DNA of 64,000 nt from Bacillota bacterium. GTDB lineage: Bacteria > Bacillota > Clostridia > Peptostreptococcales > Anaerovoracaceae. The notes under the pieces are model-generated. The model saw only the letters and a list, made by a program, of their open reading frames with translations. It was not told the DNA's origin and made no database searches. Shown piece by piece: positions 25,262 to 33,392 of the stretch. The stretch covers positions 1 through 64,000 of the forward strand of contig JAHZHL010000033.1 in NCBI GenBank assembly GCA_019420305.1, in the 5' to 3' direction. Position numbers and translations under genes: made by a program. Positions within the stretch are counted from its first letter, which is position 1, and each line of letters begins with the position of its first letter.

Positions 25262-25714
25262 TTAATCATGGTCTAAAAAATATTCAATTCCGTTCTTCTG
25301 TCCCACCTTTCCCAAATACCAGTATCCGTCATATTCAAAGAAAAAGGACAGAATGGAATTTTCTCCATGAGAGCAGGGTTCCGCCAGATGAAATTCAATC
25401 CGCTTAGTCTCCCCCGGCTCCAGGACAGTCTGGGTTCCCGCGTTTCCCGCTATCGAACCGGCCGATCCGATATTGTCTATGTAGCGTGCCTGCGGCGCGA
25501 TCCGCATCTCTGTTTCCCCCAGGTTCGTCAGACGCAGGATCGCCTGTTCATCTTTTTGTGAATAAAAAGTCAGTCCTGCCGCAAAGGCAACTTCCGATTC
25601 GGGACTATTGCCTTCCGCCGCGTTCCGGCTACCCGAAGAATCCGCAAAAACCAGCCCGGTTGCCACCGCGAAAATCAGTGCCGCAATCAGCACTCCTGTC
25701 AGTTTCTTTTTCAT
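25262..25714 (-). CDS. Secreted hypothetical protein
   Basis: A 150-residue protein with a signal peptide (residues 1-24, LTGVLIAALIFAVATGLVFA). The mature part has alternating polar and hydrophobic strands (AILRLTNLGETEMRIAPQARYI, TVLEPGETKRIEFHLAEPCSH, SFFFEYDGYWYLGKVG) that suggest one beta-sandwich domain. No family is recognised. AAGGAGG precedes ATG 25714. It has a short hairpin-bounded leader (25739-25801). Confidence 0.65.
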   Translation of the reverse strand: MKKKLTGVLIAALIFAVATGLVFADSSGSRNAAEGNSPESEVAFAAGLTFYSQKDEQAILRLTNLGETEMRIAPQARYIDNIGSAGSIAGNAGTQTVLEPGETKRIEFHLAEPCSHGENSILSFFFEYDGYWYLGKVGQKNGIEYFLDHD

Positions 25715-25738
25715 TATTTTGTCCTCCTTGTATAACTG

Positions 25739-25801
25739 GCACAATCAGCAGGAATGACTGGCAAGGAGAATCCGGATCAGGTTCTGGAACAGATTGTGCT
25801 T
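25739..25801 (-). ncRNA. Possible structured leader RNA of unknown class
   Basis: On the minus strand GCACAATC and GATTGTGC form an outer 8-bp stem enclosing about 45 bases that contain ATCCGGAT and CCAG/CTGG-type pairings. It lies directly before the ribosome-binding site of the secreted protein gene. The inner ACCTGATCCGGAT recalls part of the TPP aptamer, but the rest does not match. Confidence 0.3.
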
Positions 25802-25935
25802 TAATTCTATTGTACGGGAAATGCCGCGGCTCTGTCAGCCTCTATATTTTTCTTTTTTTCCTGAAAAACCAACAAAAGAATATCAGAAAACGGTTAATTC
25901 TATTCGTAAAACCAATGTTAATTATTTGTAAATTT

Positions 25936-25969
25936 AAAAGCCGACGGTATGGACACATACCGCCGGCTC
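25936..25969 (-). terminator. Terminator of the aldehyde oxidoreductase operon
   Basis: On the minus strand AGCCGGCGGTATG and CATACCGTCGGCT form a 13-bp stem with a TGTC loop, followed by TTTT. It lies 17 bases after the MoaD-like gene. Confidence 0.8.
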
Positions 25970-25985
25970 AACGTGAAGATAAATT

Positions 25986-26180
25986 TTACCCGCCTGCCAT
26001 AATCCGAAGGAGGCGTATCTCATCTCCTTCTTGTATTACACAGGTTTCGTATTCCGCGGAAAGCAGCTGGCGCCCGTTAATCCAGACGGCTGCCTTGCGC
26101 ATTTTTCGCTGTTTGATTAGCTCTGATACTGTCATGCCTTCCTTCAGCATCATTCCTTTTTTATTAAGTGTTACAAGCAT
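25986..26180 (-). CDS. MoaD/ThiS-like sulfur carrier protein
   Basis: A 64-residue ubiquitin-fold protein ending in Gly-Gly (LLRIMAGG), the feature required for C-terminal adenylation and thiocarboxylation. The central EGDEIRLL is typical of the family. It overlaps the end of the tungsten/molybdenum aldehyde oxidoreductase gene by ten bases and has GGGAG upstream of ATG 26180. Such carriers, often called AOR-associated MoaD, are thought to deliver the dithiolene sulfur of the pterin cofactor. A ThiS role is less likely in this context. Confidence 0.83.
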   Translation of the reverse strand: MLVTLNKKGMMLKEGMTVSELIKQRKMRKAAVWINGRQLLSAEYETCVIQEGDEIRLLRIMAGG

Positions 26181-28072
26181 AATTTCTCCCGTACCCATCC
26201 AAGGCCGAGACGCTCGATGGTTTCCTGTGTGGGGTTTCCGGTCTCCGCGTCCCACCCGGCATATTCATAATAGGTTGTCAGTGTGTGTTCGAACTGTTCC
26301 GGCGTAATCTGCGCGACCTCTCCATCTTCAAGTTCCACCGGAAGGAAGGCTTTCTTCGGCAGAGTGTCATCTTTTCTTGAGAATCCCAATTTCTGGTTAA
26401 AGAGACGCATCATATTGATACGGCGCTCTCCGATTTCCTGAAGCTCCTCGACAGAGGTCTCCCATCCGATTCCATATTTACAGAAATTCACCAAATCTTG
26501 CGGGCCGTACAACTGCCATGCCGGTCCCCACGCGAACTGACACAGACACAAGCTGTCCATCATAGCGTAGAACTTCTGAGTCGCATAAGCAAACCGGGCC
26601 TTGTTATCATCCAGCACACCATATCGATCGCATTTTTCAAAATGATCCAGCATGTTCGGCCAAATCCAGTTCTGGTCGTCGTCCGGAGCCATCAACGCCG
26701 GATCATGCTCAGAGGACTGATGATCCGCGCCAAAAGGGTTCGCCGCATAGTTCAGGGCCAGGTTCGGTTTAAACTGTACCATGTGAGCCGGCCACTCCTG
26801 CCCTTTACAGGCAACCACCAGTTCTTCCGCTTCCGGGCCTAATTCTTTTGCCGCAGCGGCGCTGCCTTTCGCCAGAAGCTCGCCAACTCCCTTTTCTCTG
26901 CGGGCGATTTTTTTAATCAACGCATCGAACACCGCTCCGTTTCCAAACTTCAATTCCAATCCATCGGTATCTTTTTCCGTGAGAATTCCTTTTTCAAAAC
27001 ATTCCATCGCCCACGCGATAGTCGCGCCGCAGGTGATTGTGTCCAACCCAAACATATTACAGAGCTGGTTCGCGTGGCAGATATCTCCCAAATCCGTGTT
27101 TCCGCAGTAAGAGCCAAAGGTGGCGCAGGTCTCGTACTCCGGTCCTCCGTATTCCGGATCCGCTTTGCCCGGTATGTCTACCACGCCCTTGCACCGAATC
27201 GCGCAGCCAAAGCAGGTCTCCCTTTTTTTCAGCACCGTATTGGTAATCGTTGTCCCGGCCGTTTTAATCCAGTCATCCATTAGACCTTTCTCCCAGTTGT
27301 AGGACGGCAGAAAGCCTTCCGCCGCGTGACCGTCCACACAGCCCGCGGATCCGTTTACTGCCGTATCCACAATGGTATCGTTGGCCGCCATTTTCTCTTT
27401 CACATTGAGAGTCAGATATTTCTTCATATTATCCGGATCCTCCGGAAGAACCGGCGGCGCCTTTTTTACCACCAAGGCCTTCAGGTTCTTTGAGCCCATA
27501 ACAGCTCCCACTCCGTTCCGTCCGTTAGCGCGGCTCCTTCTGTGCATGATAGCGGCGTAAGGAATCTGATTTTCCCCCGCGGGACCGATAATAGATGACT
27601 CAAATTTACGATGTCCCAGATCTTCCGCAATAGCCTCTTCCGCTTCACCTGTAAGCATTCCCCACATTTTTGACGCGTCCCGAATCTCCGCTTTGTCCTT
27701 TTCGATATACAGGTATACCGGGGTATCCGCTTTCCCTTTTATGACAATGCTGTCCCAGCCATTTCCTTTGACCGCGGCCGGAATAAACCCTCCTACCTGA
27801 GAATCCCCGGCAGTTCCGGTCAGTGGACTTTTGGTCGTTACACACATCCGGCTCTGACCGCTGATAGGAATCCCGGTCAGCGGGGAGACGGAAAAAATCA
27901 ACATATTTTCCGGAGACAACGGGTCGACTCCGGGATCCATTTCCCGCAGCATCAGATACATGCCAAGCGCGGATCCGCCCGGATATTTCCGATAAGTCTC
28001 CGCTTCCAGCGTTCTGGTTTCAATTACCCTCTCCTTTAAGTCAATGTATAGGATTCGTGCATCTTTTATCAT
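26171..28072 (-). CDS. aor: Aldehyde ferredoxin oxidoreductase (tungstopterin family)
   Basis: A 633-residue AOR-family protein. The N-terminal domain (residues 1-210) shows YPGGSALGMYLM, GIPISGQSRMCVTTKSPLTG and RRSRANGRNGVGAVMGSKNLKA, the pterin-binding stretches. The Fe-S cluster ligands are CFGCAIRCKG (CxxCxxxC) and a distal cysteine in DSLCLCQF. These enzymes oxidise aldehydes to acids or reduce acids with ferredoxin, using W or Mo. The start at 28072 follows GGTGGAGG. It is paired with a MoaD-like gene and has a riboswitch-like leader. The substrate is unknown; amino-acid-derived aldehydes fit the surrounding genes. Confidence 0.92.
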   Translation of the reverse strand: MIKDARILYIDLKERVIETRTLEAETYRKYPGGSALGMYLMLREMDPGVDPLSPENMLIFSVSPLTGIPISGQSRMCVTTKSPLTGTAGDSQVGGFIPAAVKGNGWDSIVIKGKADTPVYLYIEKDKAEIRDASKMWGMLTGEAEEAIAEDLGHRKFESSIIGPAGENQIPYAAIMHRRSRANGRNGVGAVMGSKNLKALVVKKAPPVLPEDPDNMKKYLTLNVKEKMAANDTIVDTAVNGSAGCVDGHAAEGFLPSYNWEKGLMDDWIKTAGTTITNTVLKKRETCFGCAIRCKGVVDIPGKADPEYGGPEYETCATFGSYCGNTDLGDICHANQLCNMFGLDTITCGATIAWAMECFEKGILTEKDTDGLELKFGNGAVFDALIKKIARREKGVGELLAKGSAAAAKELGPEAEELVVACKGQEWPAHMVQFKPNLALNYAANPFGADHQSSEHDPALMAPDDDQNWIWPNMLDHFEKCDRYGVLDDNKARFAYATQKFYAMMDSLCLCQFAWGPAWQLYGPQDLVNFCKYGIGWETSVEELQEIGERRINMMRLFNQKLGFSRKDDTLPKKAFLPVELEDGEVAQITPEQFEHTLTTYYEYAGWDAETGNPTQETIERLGLGWVREKLCL

Positions 28073-28149
28073 CTTATCCTCCACCTTTCCTCTTGCAAAT
28101 GCACAGTCCATCTTGTCCCGACCCGGCGCCCCCTTCTGCTTTCAGGGAC

Positions 28150-28205
28150 AAAAAAAGTGCGCAGGCGAGACCAATTGTCAAATCAATCCCTCTCCTTCGC
28201 ACACT
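28150..28205 (-). terminator. Leader terminator upstream of the AOR gene
   Basis: On the minus strand GTGTGCG and CGCGCAC (G-U tolerated), with an inner GAGA/TCTC, close a long hairpin followed by seven Ts. Its 5' arm is the same segment that forms the 3' side of the upstream aptamer-like helix, so the two structures exclude each other. Confidence 0.65.
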
Positions 28206-28275
28206 GGCAGGCAGCCGGATCGCTCCCGCTACCCTGACGTTTTCGCCGGCACAGGGTGTCAAACGAAAATCGGAG
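28192..28275 (-). promoter_or_regulatory. Candidate Moco/Tuco-type riboswitch aptamer
   Basis: On the minus strand, CTCC-CG-ACAC on the 5' side pairs with GTGT-CG-GGAG on the 3' side as a split outer helix. Inside are two hairpins: CCCT-GGCG-AAAA-CGTC-AGGG, and a stem closed by GGA-GCGA-TCC with a GNRA tetraloop. The leader ends in a terminator and controls a tungsten/molybdenum pterin enzyme. This fits the molybdenum/tungsten-cofactor riboswitch class, but I am matching architecture and context from memory, not an alignment. Confidence 0.5.
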
Positions 28276-28383
28276 TTGGTATTCCACATTGTCACCTTTA
28301 TATTACTTTGAATTTTCTGTCTTTGTCAACCGTTTTTCCTGCACTATTTTGTTTAAATGAAACAACTAATTTGTCTAGCAATA

Positions 28384-28416
28384 AAAAACTGCCTGCTTAA
28401 AAAGCGGCAGTTTTTT
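28384..28416 (-). terminator. Terminator after the old-yellow-enzyme gene
   Basis: AAAAAACTGCC and GGCAGTTTTTT form the stem; it lies just past the minus-strand gene stop at 28431. Confidence 0.8.
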
Positions 28417-28430
28417 ATAACAGCAAGTGC

Positions 28431-29426
28431 CTAATCTCTATAAAATCCGATTGTACGGCCCGCCCACGCGGAATCCTGCATAACAGTTCTTCCAACTCCT
28501 ATCAGATCTCCGGCTCCAGCCTGCAGCAGTTCCTCTACCTCCCGCGGTTTCTTCACTCCTCCTGTCGTAATCACCGGAATCCTCACCGCTTTTTTAATTG
28601 CGGAAGATTCTTCTCCAAAGTAACCAGCATTACTGTTTTCCGGATTTACATAGCCGCACATGCCTCCGGATACGTCTAGAACATCAATTCCCGCGTCTTC
28701 CAGGATTACAGCTGCCTTCACCGCATCTTCTACTGTATTGCCGCCAGACAAATGATCGCAGGCTCCCAGTCTCAAAAAAATCGGATACTCCCGGCCGACC
28801 GCCTTTCTTACCGCTTCGATCACCTCCAGGTGGATTTTCAGCCGGTTCTCCAGGGTTCCTCCATATTCGTCCGTTCTCTGATTTGTCAGGGGCGAATAGA
28901 ACTGGTTCAGAAGATAGGAATGCGCCGAATGAATCTCCACACCGTCGTACCCCGCATTTTTCCCCCGTTCCGCCGCAGCGGCAAAAGCATTTACAACTTT
29001 GGAGATCTCTGCCTTCGTCATCTCCTCCGGGATACCGCCCTGACGCGGATTCTGTATCGGGGATGCGCCTTTAAGCGGCATTCCTGTTACGTCTGTGCTC
29101 GTGCAGCTTCCCGCATGGTTCATCTGAACTACTGCTTTTGTTCCCGCGCCCTTTATAACCCGGGCAAGCTTCGCAAGCCCCTGTATCGCGGTATCATCCG
29201 CAATCGAAACCTGTCTGCCGGAAGCTTTTCCCTCCTGCATAATATAGCAATGCTCTACAATCGCAAGAGAAAAACTGCCTCCCCGCATTTTATCTTCATA
29301 ATAGGCCAGCGACTCCTCCGTCACTCTGCCATCCGGTGATGCTTTCGCAATCGTAATGGGCGGATAAATTAATCTGTTTTTAAAAGTTATTTTCCCCGTT
29401 GCCAAGGGGGTATTAATAATCGCCAT
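28431..29426 (-). CDS. Old yellow enzyme-family NADH:flavin oxidoreductase
   Basis: A 331-residue FMN-dependent TIM barrel of the OYE family, short form without the C-terminal Fe-S/FAD modules of 2,4-dienoyl-CoA reductases. Marks are FKNRLIYPPITIAKAS, QMNHAGSCTS, AAERGKNAGYDGVEIHSAHSYLLNQF, the QRTDEYGGTLENR block and GVGRTVMQDSAWA. Family members reduce activated C=C bonds of enoates or enones. Its place next to AOR and 2-oxoacid oxidoreductases suggests a fermentation role. AGGAGG precedes the ATG. An IS110 element begins just upstream, so its promoter may be altered. Confidence 0.88.
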   Translation of the reverse strand: MAIINTPLATGKITFKNRLIYPPITIAKASPDGRVTEESLAYYEDKMRGGSFSLAIVEHCYIMQEGKASGRQVSIADDTAIQGLAKLARVIKGAGTKAVVQMNHAGSCTSTDVTGMPLKGASPIQNPRQGGIPEEMTKAEISKVVNAFAAAAERGKNAGYDGVEIHSAHSYLLNQFYSPLTNQRTDEYGGTLENRLKIHLEVIEAVRKAVGREYPIFLRLGACDHLSGGNTVEDAVKAAVILEDAGIDVLDVSGGMCGYVNPENSNAGYFGEESSAIKKAVRIPVITTGGVKKPREVEELLQAGAGDLIGVGRTVMQDSAWAGRTIGFYRD

Positions 29427-29436
29427 TTTTTCTCCC

Positions 29437-30960
29437 TCCTACTACAATATATTTATGGTTAATCTCCCTTACAGCCAGTAAGGAATTACCCATCTTATTG
29501 CTTAAGCTGTTAGAATGATAAGAGCAATCGGTATAGCGGATACCTCCCTGGGCTTCGCGCCCGTAAGACAGTCTGCTAACCAGCTCTTCATTCGCAGCAT
29601 TCGTTTTATGCAGGTTGAACCATCTTCCGGGTGCGTTCGTGTCACACCACAGTAGATAGAATGGGCAATGAGTAAAACTGGTATGGACCAATTGCAATCT
29701 CAAACAAGGAGTGACATTTTTATGAACATGAACGCAGTAGGTATGGATGTTTCCAAGCGAAAAAGCACGGTAGCAATCCTCCGTCCTGGTGGAAAGGTGG
29801 TTGTAAAGCCCTTCGATGTTCCACACCTGTCCACTGATTTCCAATCCCTTAAGAAGCTCATCAGGCAACTGGATGGTGAGACCCGCATTGTCATGGAGTG
29901 TACCGGCCGCTACTATGAACCGGTAGCGCGTGAACTATCCCAGGCCGGCTTTTTTGTAAGCACTGTGAATCCTCAAATCATCCATAACTTTCAGGGTCAG
30001 GACAATCCCCTCCGTAAAGTTAAAACCGATAAGGCCGATTCCGTAAAAATCGCACGTTACACTCTTGACAGTTGGGCAAATCTAAAACAATATAGTCTTA
30101 TGGATGAATTACGTTCCCAACTCAAAACCATGAACCGCCAGTTTGATTTCTACATGAAGCACAAAACCGCCATGAAGAATAACCTGATTGGCCTCATCGA
30201 CCAGACGTATCCCGGTGCCAACACCTACTTTGACAGCCCTGCCCGCAAGGACGGCAGTCAGAAATGGGTGGATTTCATTGATACTTACTGGCATGTGGAT
30301 TGTGTCCGCAGGATGTCTCTGGAGGTGTTTACAAACCATTACCAGAAGTGGTGCAGCCGCAGGAAGTACAACTTCAGCAAGTCAAAAGCCGAAGAAATCT
30401 ATGGGAAAGCAAAGGAACTCATTCCCGTACTTCCAAAGGACCACTTTACCAAACGCATCCTCAAACAGGCAATCGACCAATTGAACACTGCGTCGCAGAC
30501 CGTTGAACAGCTTCGTACCCTTATGAATGAGACCGCCTCCAGGCTGCCGGAATATCCGGTTGTCATGGCGATGAAAGGCGTAGGACCGTCTCTGGGGCCT
30601 CAGCTTATGGCCGAGATCGGAGATGTCACACGTTTCACCCACAAGGGCGCTATCACGGCATTTGCCGGTGTCGATCCTGGTGTCAACGATTCTGGAGATT
30701 ATTCCCAGAAAAGCGTACGCGCTTCCAAACGTGGGTTGCCAGTACTGAGAAAAACTCTGTTCCAGATCATGGAGGTACTGATCAAAACCAAACCGGACGA
30801 TGCGGTATATTGGTTCCTGGATAAAAAACGATCCGAAGGCAAGCCGTATTATGTCTATATGACTGCCGGAGCCAATAAATTTTTACGAATCTACTATGGT
30901 CGGGTGAAATTTAACAGTTTTCTTACCATACCAATTACGGGTGTTTTTAATCATTCCGCT
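29437..30960 (+). mobile_element. IS110-family insertion sequence (approximate ends)
   Basis: The element is inferred from one DEDD transposase gene plus a 280-base non-coding left end, sitting between the promoter region of the OYE gene and the 3' end of the 2-oxoacid oxidoreductase operon. IS110 elements lack clear terminal inverted repeats and usually make no or very short target duplications, so the exact ends cannot be read here. Confidence 0.75.
29450..29715 (+). ncRNA. Putative IS110 left-end bridge RNA region
   Basis: This non-coding stretch directly before the transposase is rich in potential stems: CTTAT/ATAAG around 29493-29522, GGGC-TTCGC-GCCC near 29549-29562, and further pairings around 29610-29650. 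IS110-group elements are known to encode a bridge RNA with target- and donor-binding loops at this place. The exact RNA ends and loops are not resolved. Confidence 0.5.
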
Positions 30961-31068
30961 TATATGCGCTTTATTTGCACTTTTTCAAAAGTTTTTCCCA
31001 TTCTTTATCTACATATTCCTGGGTATTTTCAATCATCCATTCGTTTCCCGGTTCGAACATATGCTTAA
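29722..31068 (+). CDS. IS110-family transposase (recombinase)
   Basis: A 448-residue reading frame. The N-terminal RuvC-like DEDD domain has GMDVSKRKS, ECTGRYYEP and KTDKADSVKIARY; the C-terminal Tnp_20 domain has MKGVGPSLGPQLMAEIGD and GVDPGVNDSGDYSQK with the catalytic serine. The start at 29722 follows AAGGAG. After about residue 400 (YYGRVKF) the frame continues some 48 codons into DNA antisense to the neighbouring oxidoreductase gene, so the C-terminus is probably read through from flanking sequence. Activity is plausible since the conserved core is intact. Confidence 0.85.
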   Translation: MNMNAVGMDVSKRKSTVAILRPGGKVVVKPFDVPHLSTDFQSLKKLIRQLDGETRIVMECTGRYYEPVARELSQAGFFVSTVNPQIIHNFQGQDNPLRKVKTDKADSVKIARYTLDSWANLKQYSLMDELRSQLKTMNRQFDFYMKHKTAMKNNLIGLIDQTYPGANTYFDSPARKDGSQKWVDFIDTYWHVDCVRRMSLEVFTNHYQKWCSRRKYNFSKSKAEEIYGKAKELIPVLPKDHFTKRILKQAIDQLNTASQTVEQLRTLMNETASRLPEYPVVMAMKGVGPSLGPQLMAEIGDVTRFTHKGAITAFAGVDPGVNDSGDYSQKSVRASKRGLPVLRKTLFQIMEVLIKTKPDDAVYWFLDKKRSEGKPYYVYMTAGANKFLRIYYGRVKFNSFLTIPITGVFNHSAYMRFICTFSKVFPILYLHIPGYFQSSIRFPVRTYA

Positions 31069-31900
31069 AGCGCCCCTGCTTCGCGAGGAATTCCTCCACT
31101 GGCTTTTTGCGTTTTGGCTCATAGGTCAGACGCCACTTGCCGTCTTCGATTTCGTAAAGCGGCCACACGCAGGTATCCGCCGCCAGCTGACAGATTTCCG
31201 CCAGATCCTCCGCGTTATACCTCCAGCCCCGCGGACAAGGGGACAATACATTAAGAAAGCATGCGCCTTTTGTATAAATTGCCTTACGCGCTTTTTCATG
31301 CAGATCTTTGAAGTTTCCGATAAACGTGGTCTGGGCGGCATACGGGATATTATGCGCCGCGATAATTTCCGTCAGATTTTTCTTGTTCTGAACCTTTCCC
31401 GGGCTGACGCTTCCGACAGGAGATGTCGTTGCGTCCGCGTAGCGCGGAGTAGATGAAGAGCGCTGGATTCCCGTGTTCATATATGCCTCGTTATCATAGC
31501 ACACATAAACCAAGTCATGTCCCCGCTCCATCGCGCCGGACAAAGATTGCAGACCGATATCATAGGTTCCGCCGTCGCCGCCGAATGCGATAAACTTAAA
31601 GTTATCCTGGATTTTTCCCTTTTTCTTCATTACTTTATAGGCCGCTTCCACTCCGCTTAAAGTTGCCGCCGCGTTCTCAAAGGCAGTATGGATATAGCTG
31701 TCTTCATAGGCCGTATACGGATACATAAAAGTGGAAACTTCCAGGCAGCTGGTCGCGTTGGCAACTACCGCCTTGTCCTCCGGCTCTAACGCCCTTAGGA
31801 CTCCCCGTACCGCGACGCCTGCTCCGCAGCCGGCGCAGAGCCGGTGTCCGCCCACCAGCCGTTCTTTTTTTTCTACTTCTTTTTTTAAATTATATGCCAT
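30971..31900 (-). CDS. 2-oxoacid:ferredoxin oxidoreductase, beta (TPP) subunit
   Basis: A 309-residue catalytic subunit of the POR/VOR type. RLCAGCGAG holds cluster cysteines near the N-terminus. AFGGDGGTYDIGLQSLSGAMERGHDLVYVCYDNEAYMNTG is the TPP/Mg region, cited here by its GDG and N-x-Y-M-N-T-G ends. Length and gene order (gamma, delta, alpha, beta) match four-subunit pyruvate or 2-ketoisovalerate oxidoreductases. Substrate choice cannot be read from motifs. It is the last gene of the operon; an IS110 frame overlaps its 3' end on the other strand by about 98 bases. Confidence 0.92.
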   Translation of the reverse strand: MAYNLKKEVEKKERLVGGHRLCAGCGAGVAVRGVLRALEPEDKAVVANATSCLEVSTFMYPYTAYEDSYIHTAFENAAATLSGVEAAYKVMKKKGKIQDNFKFIAFGGDGGTYDIGLQSLSGAMERGHDLVYVCYDNEAYMNTGIQRSSSTPRYADATTSPVGSVSPGKVQNKKNLTEIIAAHNIPYAAQTTFIGNFKDLHEKARKAIYTKGACFLNVLSPCPRGWRYNAEDLAEICQLAADTCVWPLYEIEDGKWRLTYEPKRKKPVEEFLAKQGRFKHMFEPGNEWMIENTQEYVDKEWEKLLKKCK

Positions 31901-33087
31901 TATATAAACCTCGAATCTCTCACACCGATATAGCGATAAACATCTCCCGGATCGTCGTTATCATAAATAACAAACAAATCCTGATAAATATCATAGAAGT
32001 CCTCGACAGTGATATCTCTGCCGCCTAAACCGTAAATATAATTGACCGCATATGGTTTATCTTCCAGATCATATAAAGAATTTCTCGCTTCATTGAACAA
32101 CGGTCCGCCGCTGTTGGAAAAACTCTCCGCTTTGTCCATAATCGCTACGGCTTTTACCTTACACATGGCCTCCGCCAGAGGGATTCTCGGGAACGGGCGG
32201 AACACTCTCAGTTTAATCAGACCCACCTTCTTGCCTTCCGCACGCAACCGATCCACAGCTTCCTTTCCGGTTCCTGCACTGGAACCGATCACAACCAGCG
32301 CCACTTCCGCGTCATCCATCCTATATTCCTCGAAAAAGCCATAGCTTCTCCCGGTCATTTCCTCAAACTTTTCTGCCACATCGCGAATCACCGGCATAGC
32401 GTCTTTCATTGCCTGGGCCTGCTGCCGCTTGATTTCCATATAATACGGTGAGGTTCCGTATGGTCCGACAGCCAGAGGGTTTTCGTGTTTCAGCAGGTAG
32501 TTTTCCGGCTTGTATTCACCAACGAATTCTCTTACTTTTTCTTCTTCGATCAGATCAATATTGGATACTCCGTGGCTGGTGATAAATCCGTCCTGGCAAA
32601 TCATAATCGGAAGTCTGCAGGCTTCGGAAATCAGAATTCCCTGAATGAAGTTGTCGTAGGCTTCCTGGTTGGTTTCCGCATACATCTGCAGCCATCCGGA
32701 ATCCCGCGCTCCCATGGAATCGGAATGGTCGTTGTTGATATTAATCGGTCCGGTCAGCGCACGGTTTACAACCGCCATCGTAATGGGAAGCCTGGAGGAC
32801 GCGGCAACATACAAAAGTTCCCACATCAGCGCAAGCCCCGCGGAAGATGTGGCTGTAACAGCCCGTGCTCCGGCCGCCGACGCTCCCATACAGACGGACA
32901 TGGCGCTGTGCTCCGATTCAACTGCTACAAAATCTGTATCCACCAGCCCATTAGCGATATATTCGGAAAAATATTGCGGAATTTCTGTAGAAGGGGTAAT
33001 TGGAAACGCCCCCATTACGTCCGGATTAATCTGCTTCATGGCCATAGCGATGGCTTCGTTTCCGGACATTCTATCTCTGATTGCCAT
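31900..33087 (-). CDS. 2-oxoacid:ferredoxin oxidoreductase, alpha subunit
   Basis: A 395-residue subunit carrying the pyrimidine-binding domain. GNEAIAMAMKQINPDVMGAFPITPSTEI opens the protein. SEHSAMSVCMGASAAGARAVTATSSAGLALM includes the catalytic-site Glu, and NINNDHSDSMGARDSGW follows. A C-terminal transketolase-C-like domain spans about residues 260-390. It overlaps the beta gene by one base. It would form a cytosolic TPP enzyme producing or using acyl-CoA and ferredoxin. It is about as similar in appearance to PorA as to VorA. Confidence 0.92.
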   Translation of the reverse strand: MAIRDRMSGNEAIAMAMKQINPDVMGAFPITPSTEIPQYFSEYIANGLVDTDFVAVESEHSAMSVCMGASAAGARAVTATSSAGLALMWELLYVAASSRLPITMAVVNRALTGPININNDHSDSMGARDSGWLQMYAETNQEAYDNFIQGILISEACRLPIMICQDGFITSHGVSNIDLIEEEKVREFVGEYKPENYLLKHENPLAVGPYGTSPYYMEIKRQQAQAMKDAMPVIRDVAEKFEEMTGRSYGFFEEYRMDDAEVALVVIGSSAGTGKEAVDRLRAEGKKVGLIKLRVFRPFPRIPLAEAMCKVKAVAIMDKAESFSNSGGPLFNEARNSLYDLEDKPYAVNYIYGLGGRDITVEDFYDIYQDLFVIYDNDDPGDVYRYIGVRDSRFI

Positions 33088-33392
33088 TATTTTACCTCCT
33101 TCACGAAATCAATCGCGTCAAAGGGACAGACCTTGACGCAGATCCCGCAGCCCTTGCAGTGCATATAATCAAAATCCAGCCGCTTGCCATCCTTTACCGG
33201 AATCGAGCTATCCGGGCAATAAGGAATGCAAAGCATACAGTGTCTACATTTTGCTTCTTTGAATACCGGTTTCATAATCCGCCAGTCGCCTGTATTCACC
33301 AGCAGAGATGTCGCTGGCTCAAAAATTTCCGCTCCCACTGTCATATCCTGCCATGTGGAATGTTCGTTAATATCCTGTGCTCTTCGTTTCAT
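33087..33392 (-). CDS. 2-oxoacid:ferredoxin oxidoreductase, delta (2[4Fe-4S]) subunit
   Basis: A 101-residue ferredoxin-like subunit with two clusters: CRHCMLCIPYCPDS and CKGCGICVKVCPFDA. The N-terminal 45 residues form the family extension that packs on the complex. It passes electrons from the TPP site to external ferredoxin. Its start overlaps the gamma stop, and its stop overlaps the alpha start. Confidence 0.93.
   Translation of the reverse strand: MKRRAQDINEHSTWQDMTVGAEIFEPATSLLVNTGDWRIMKPVFKEAKCRHCMLCIPYCPDSSIPVKDGKRLDFDYMHCKGCGICVKVCPFDAIDFVKEVK

Noticed and set aside
25741..25801. TPP riboswitch suggested by ACCTGATCCGGAT
   Set aside because: The rest of the TPP core (CTGAGA and the GCGTAGGGA block) is absent and the downstream gene is not thiamine-related.
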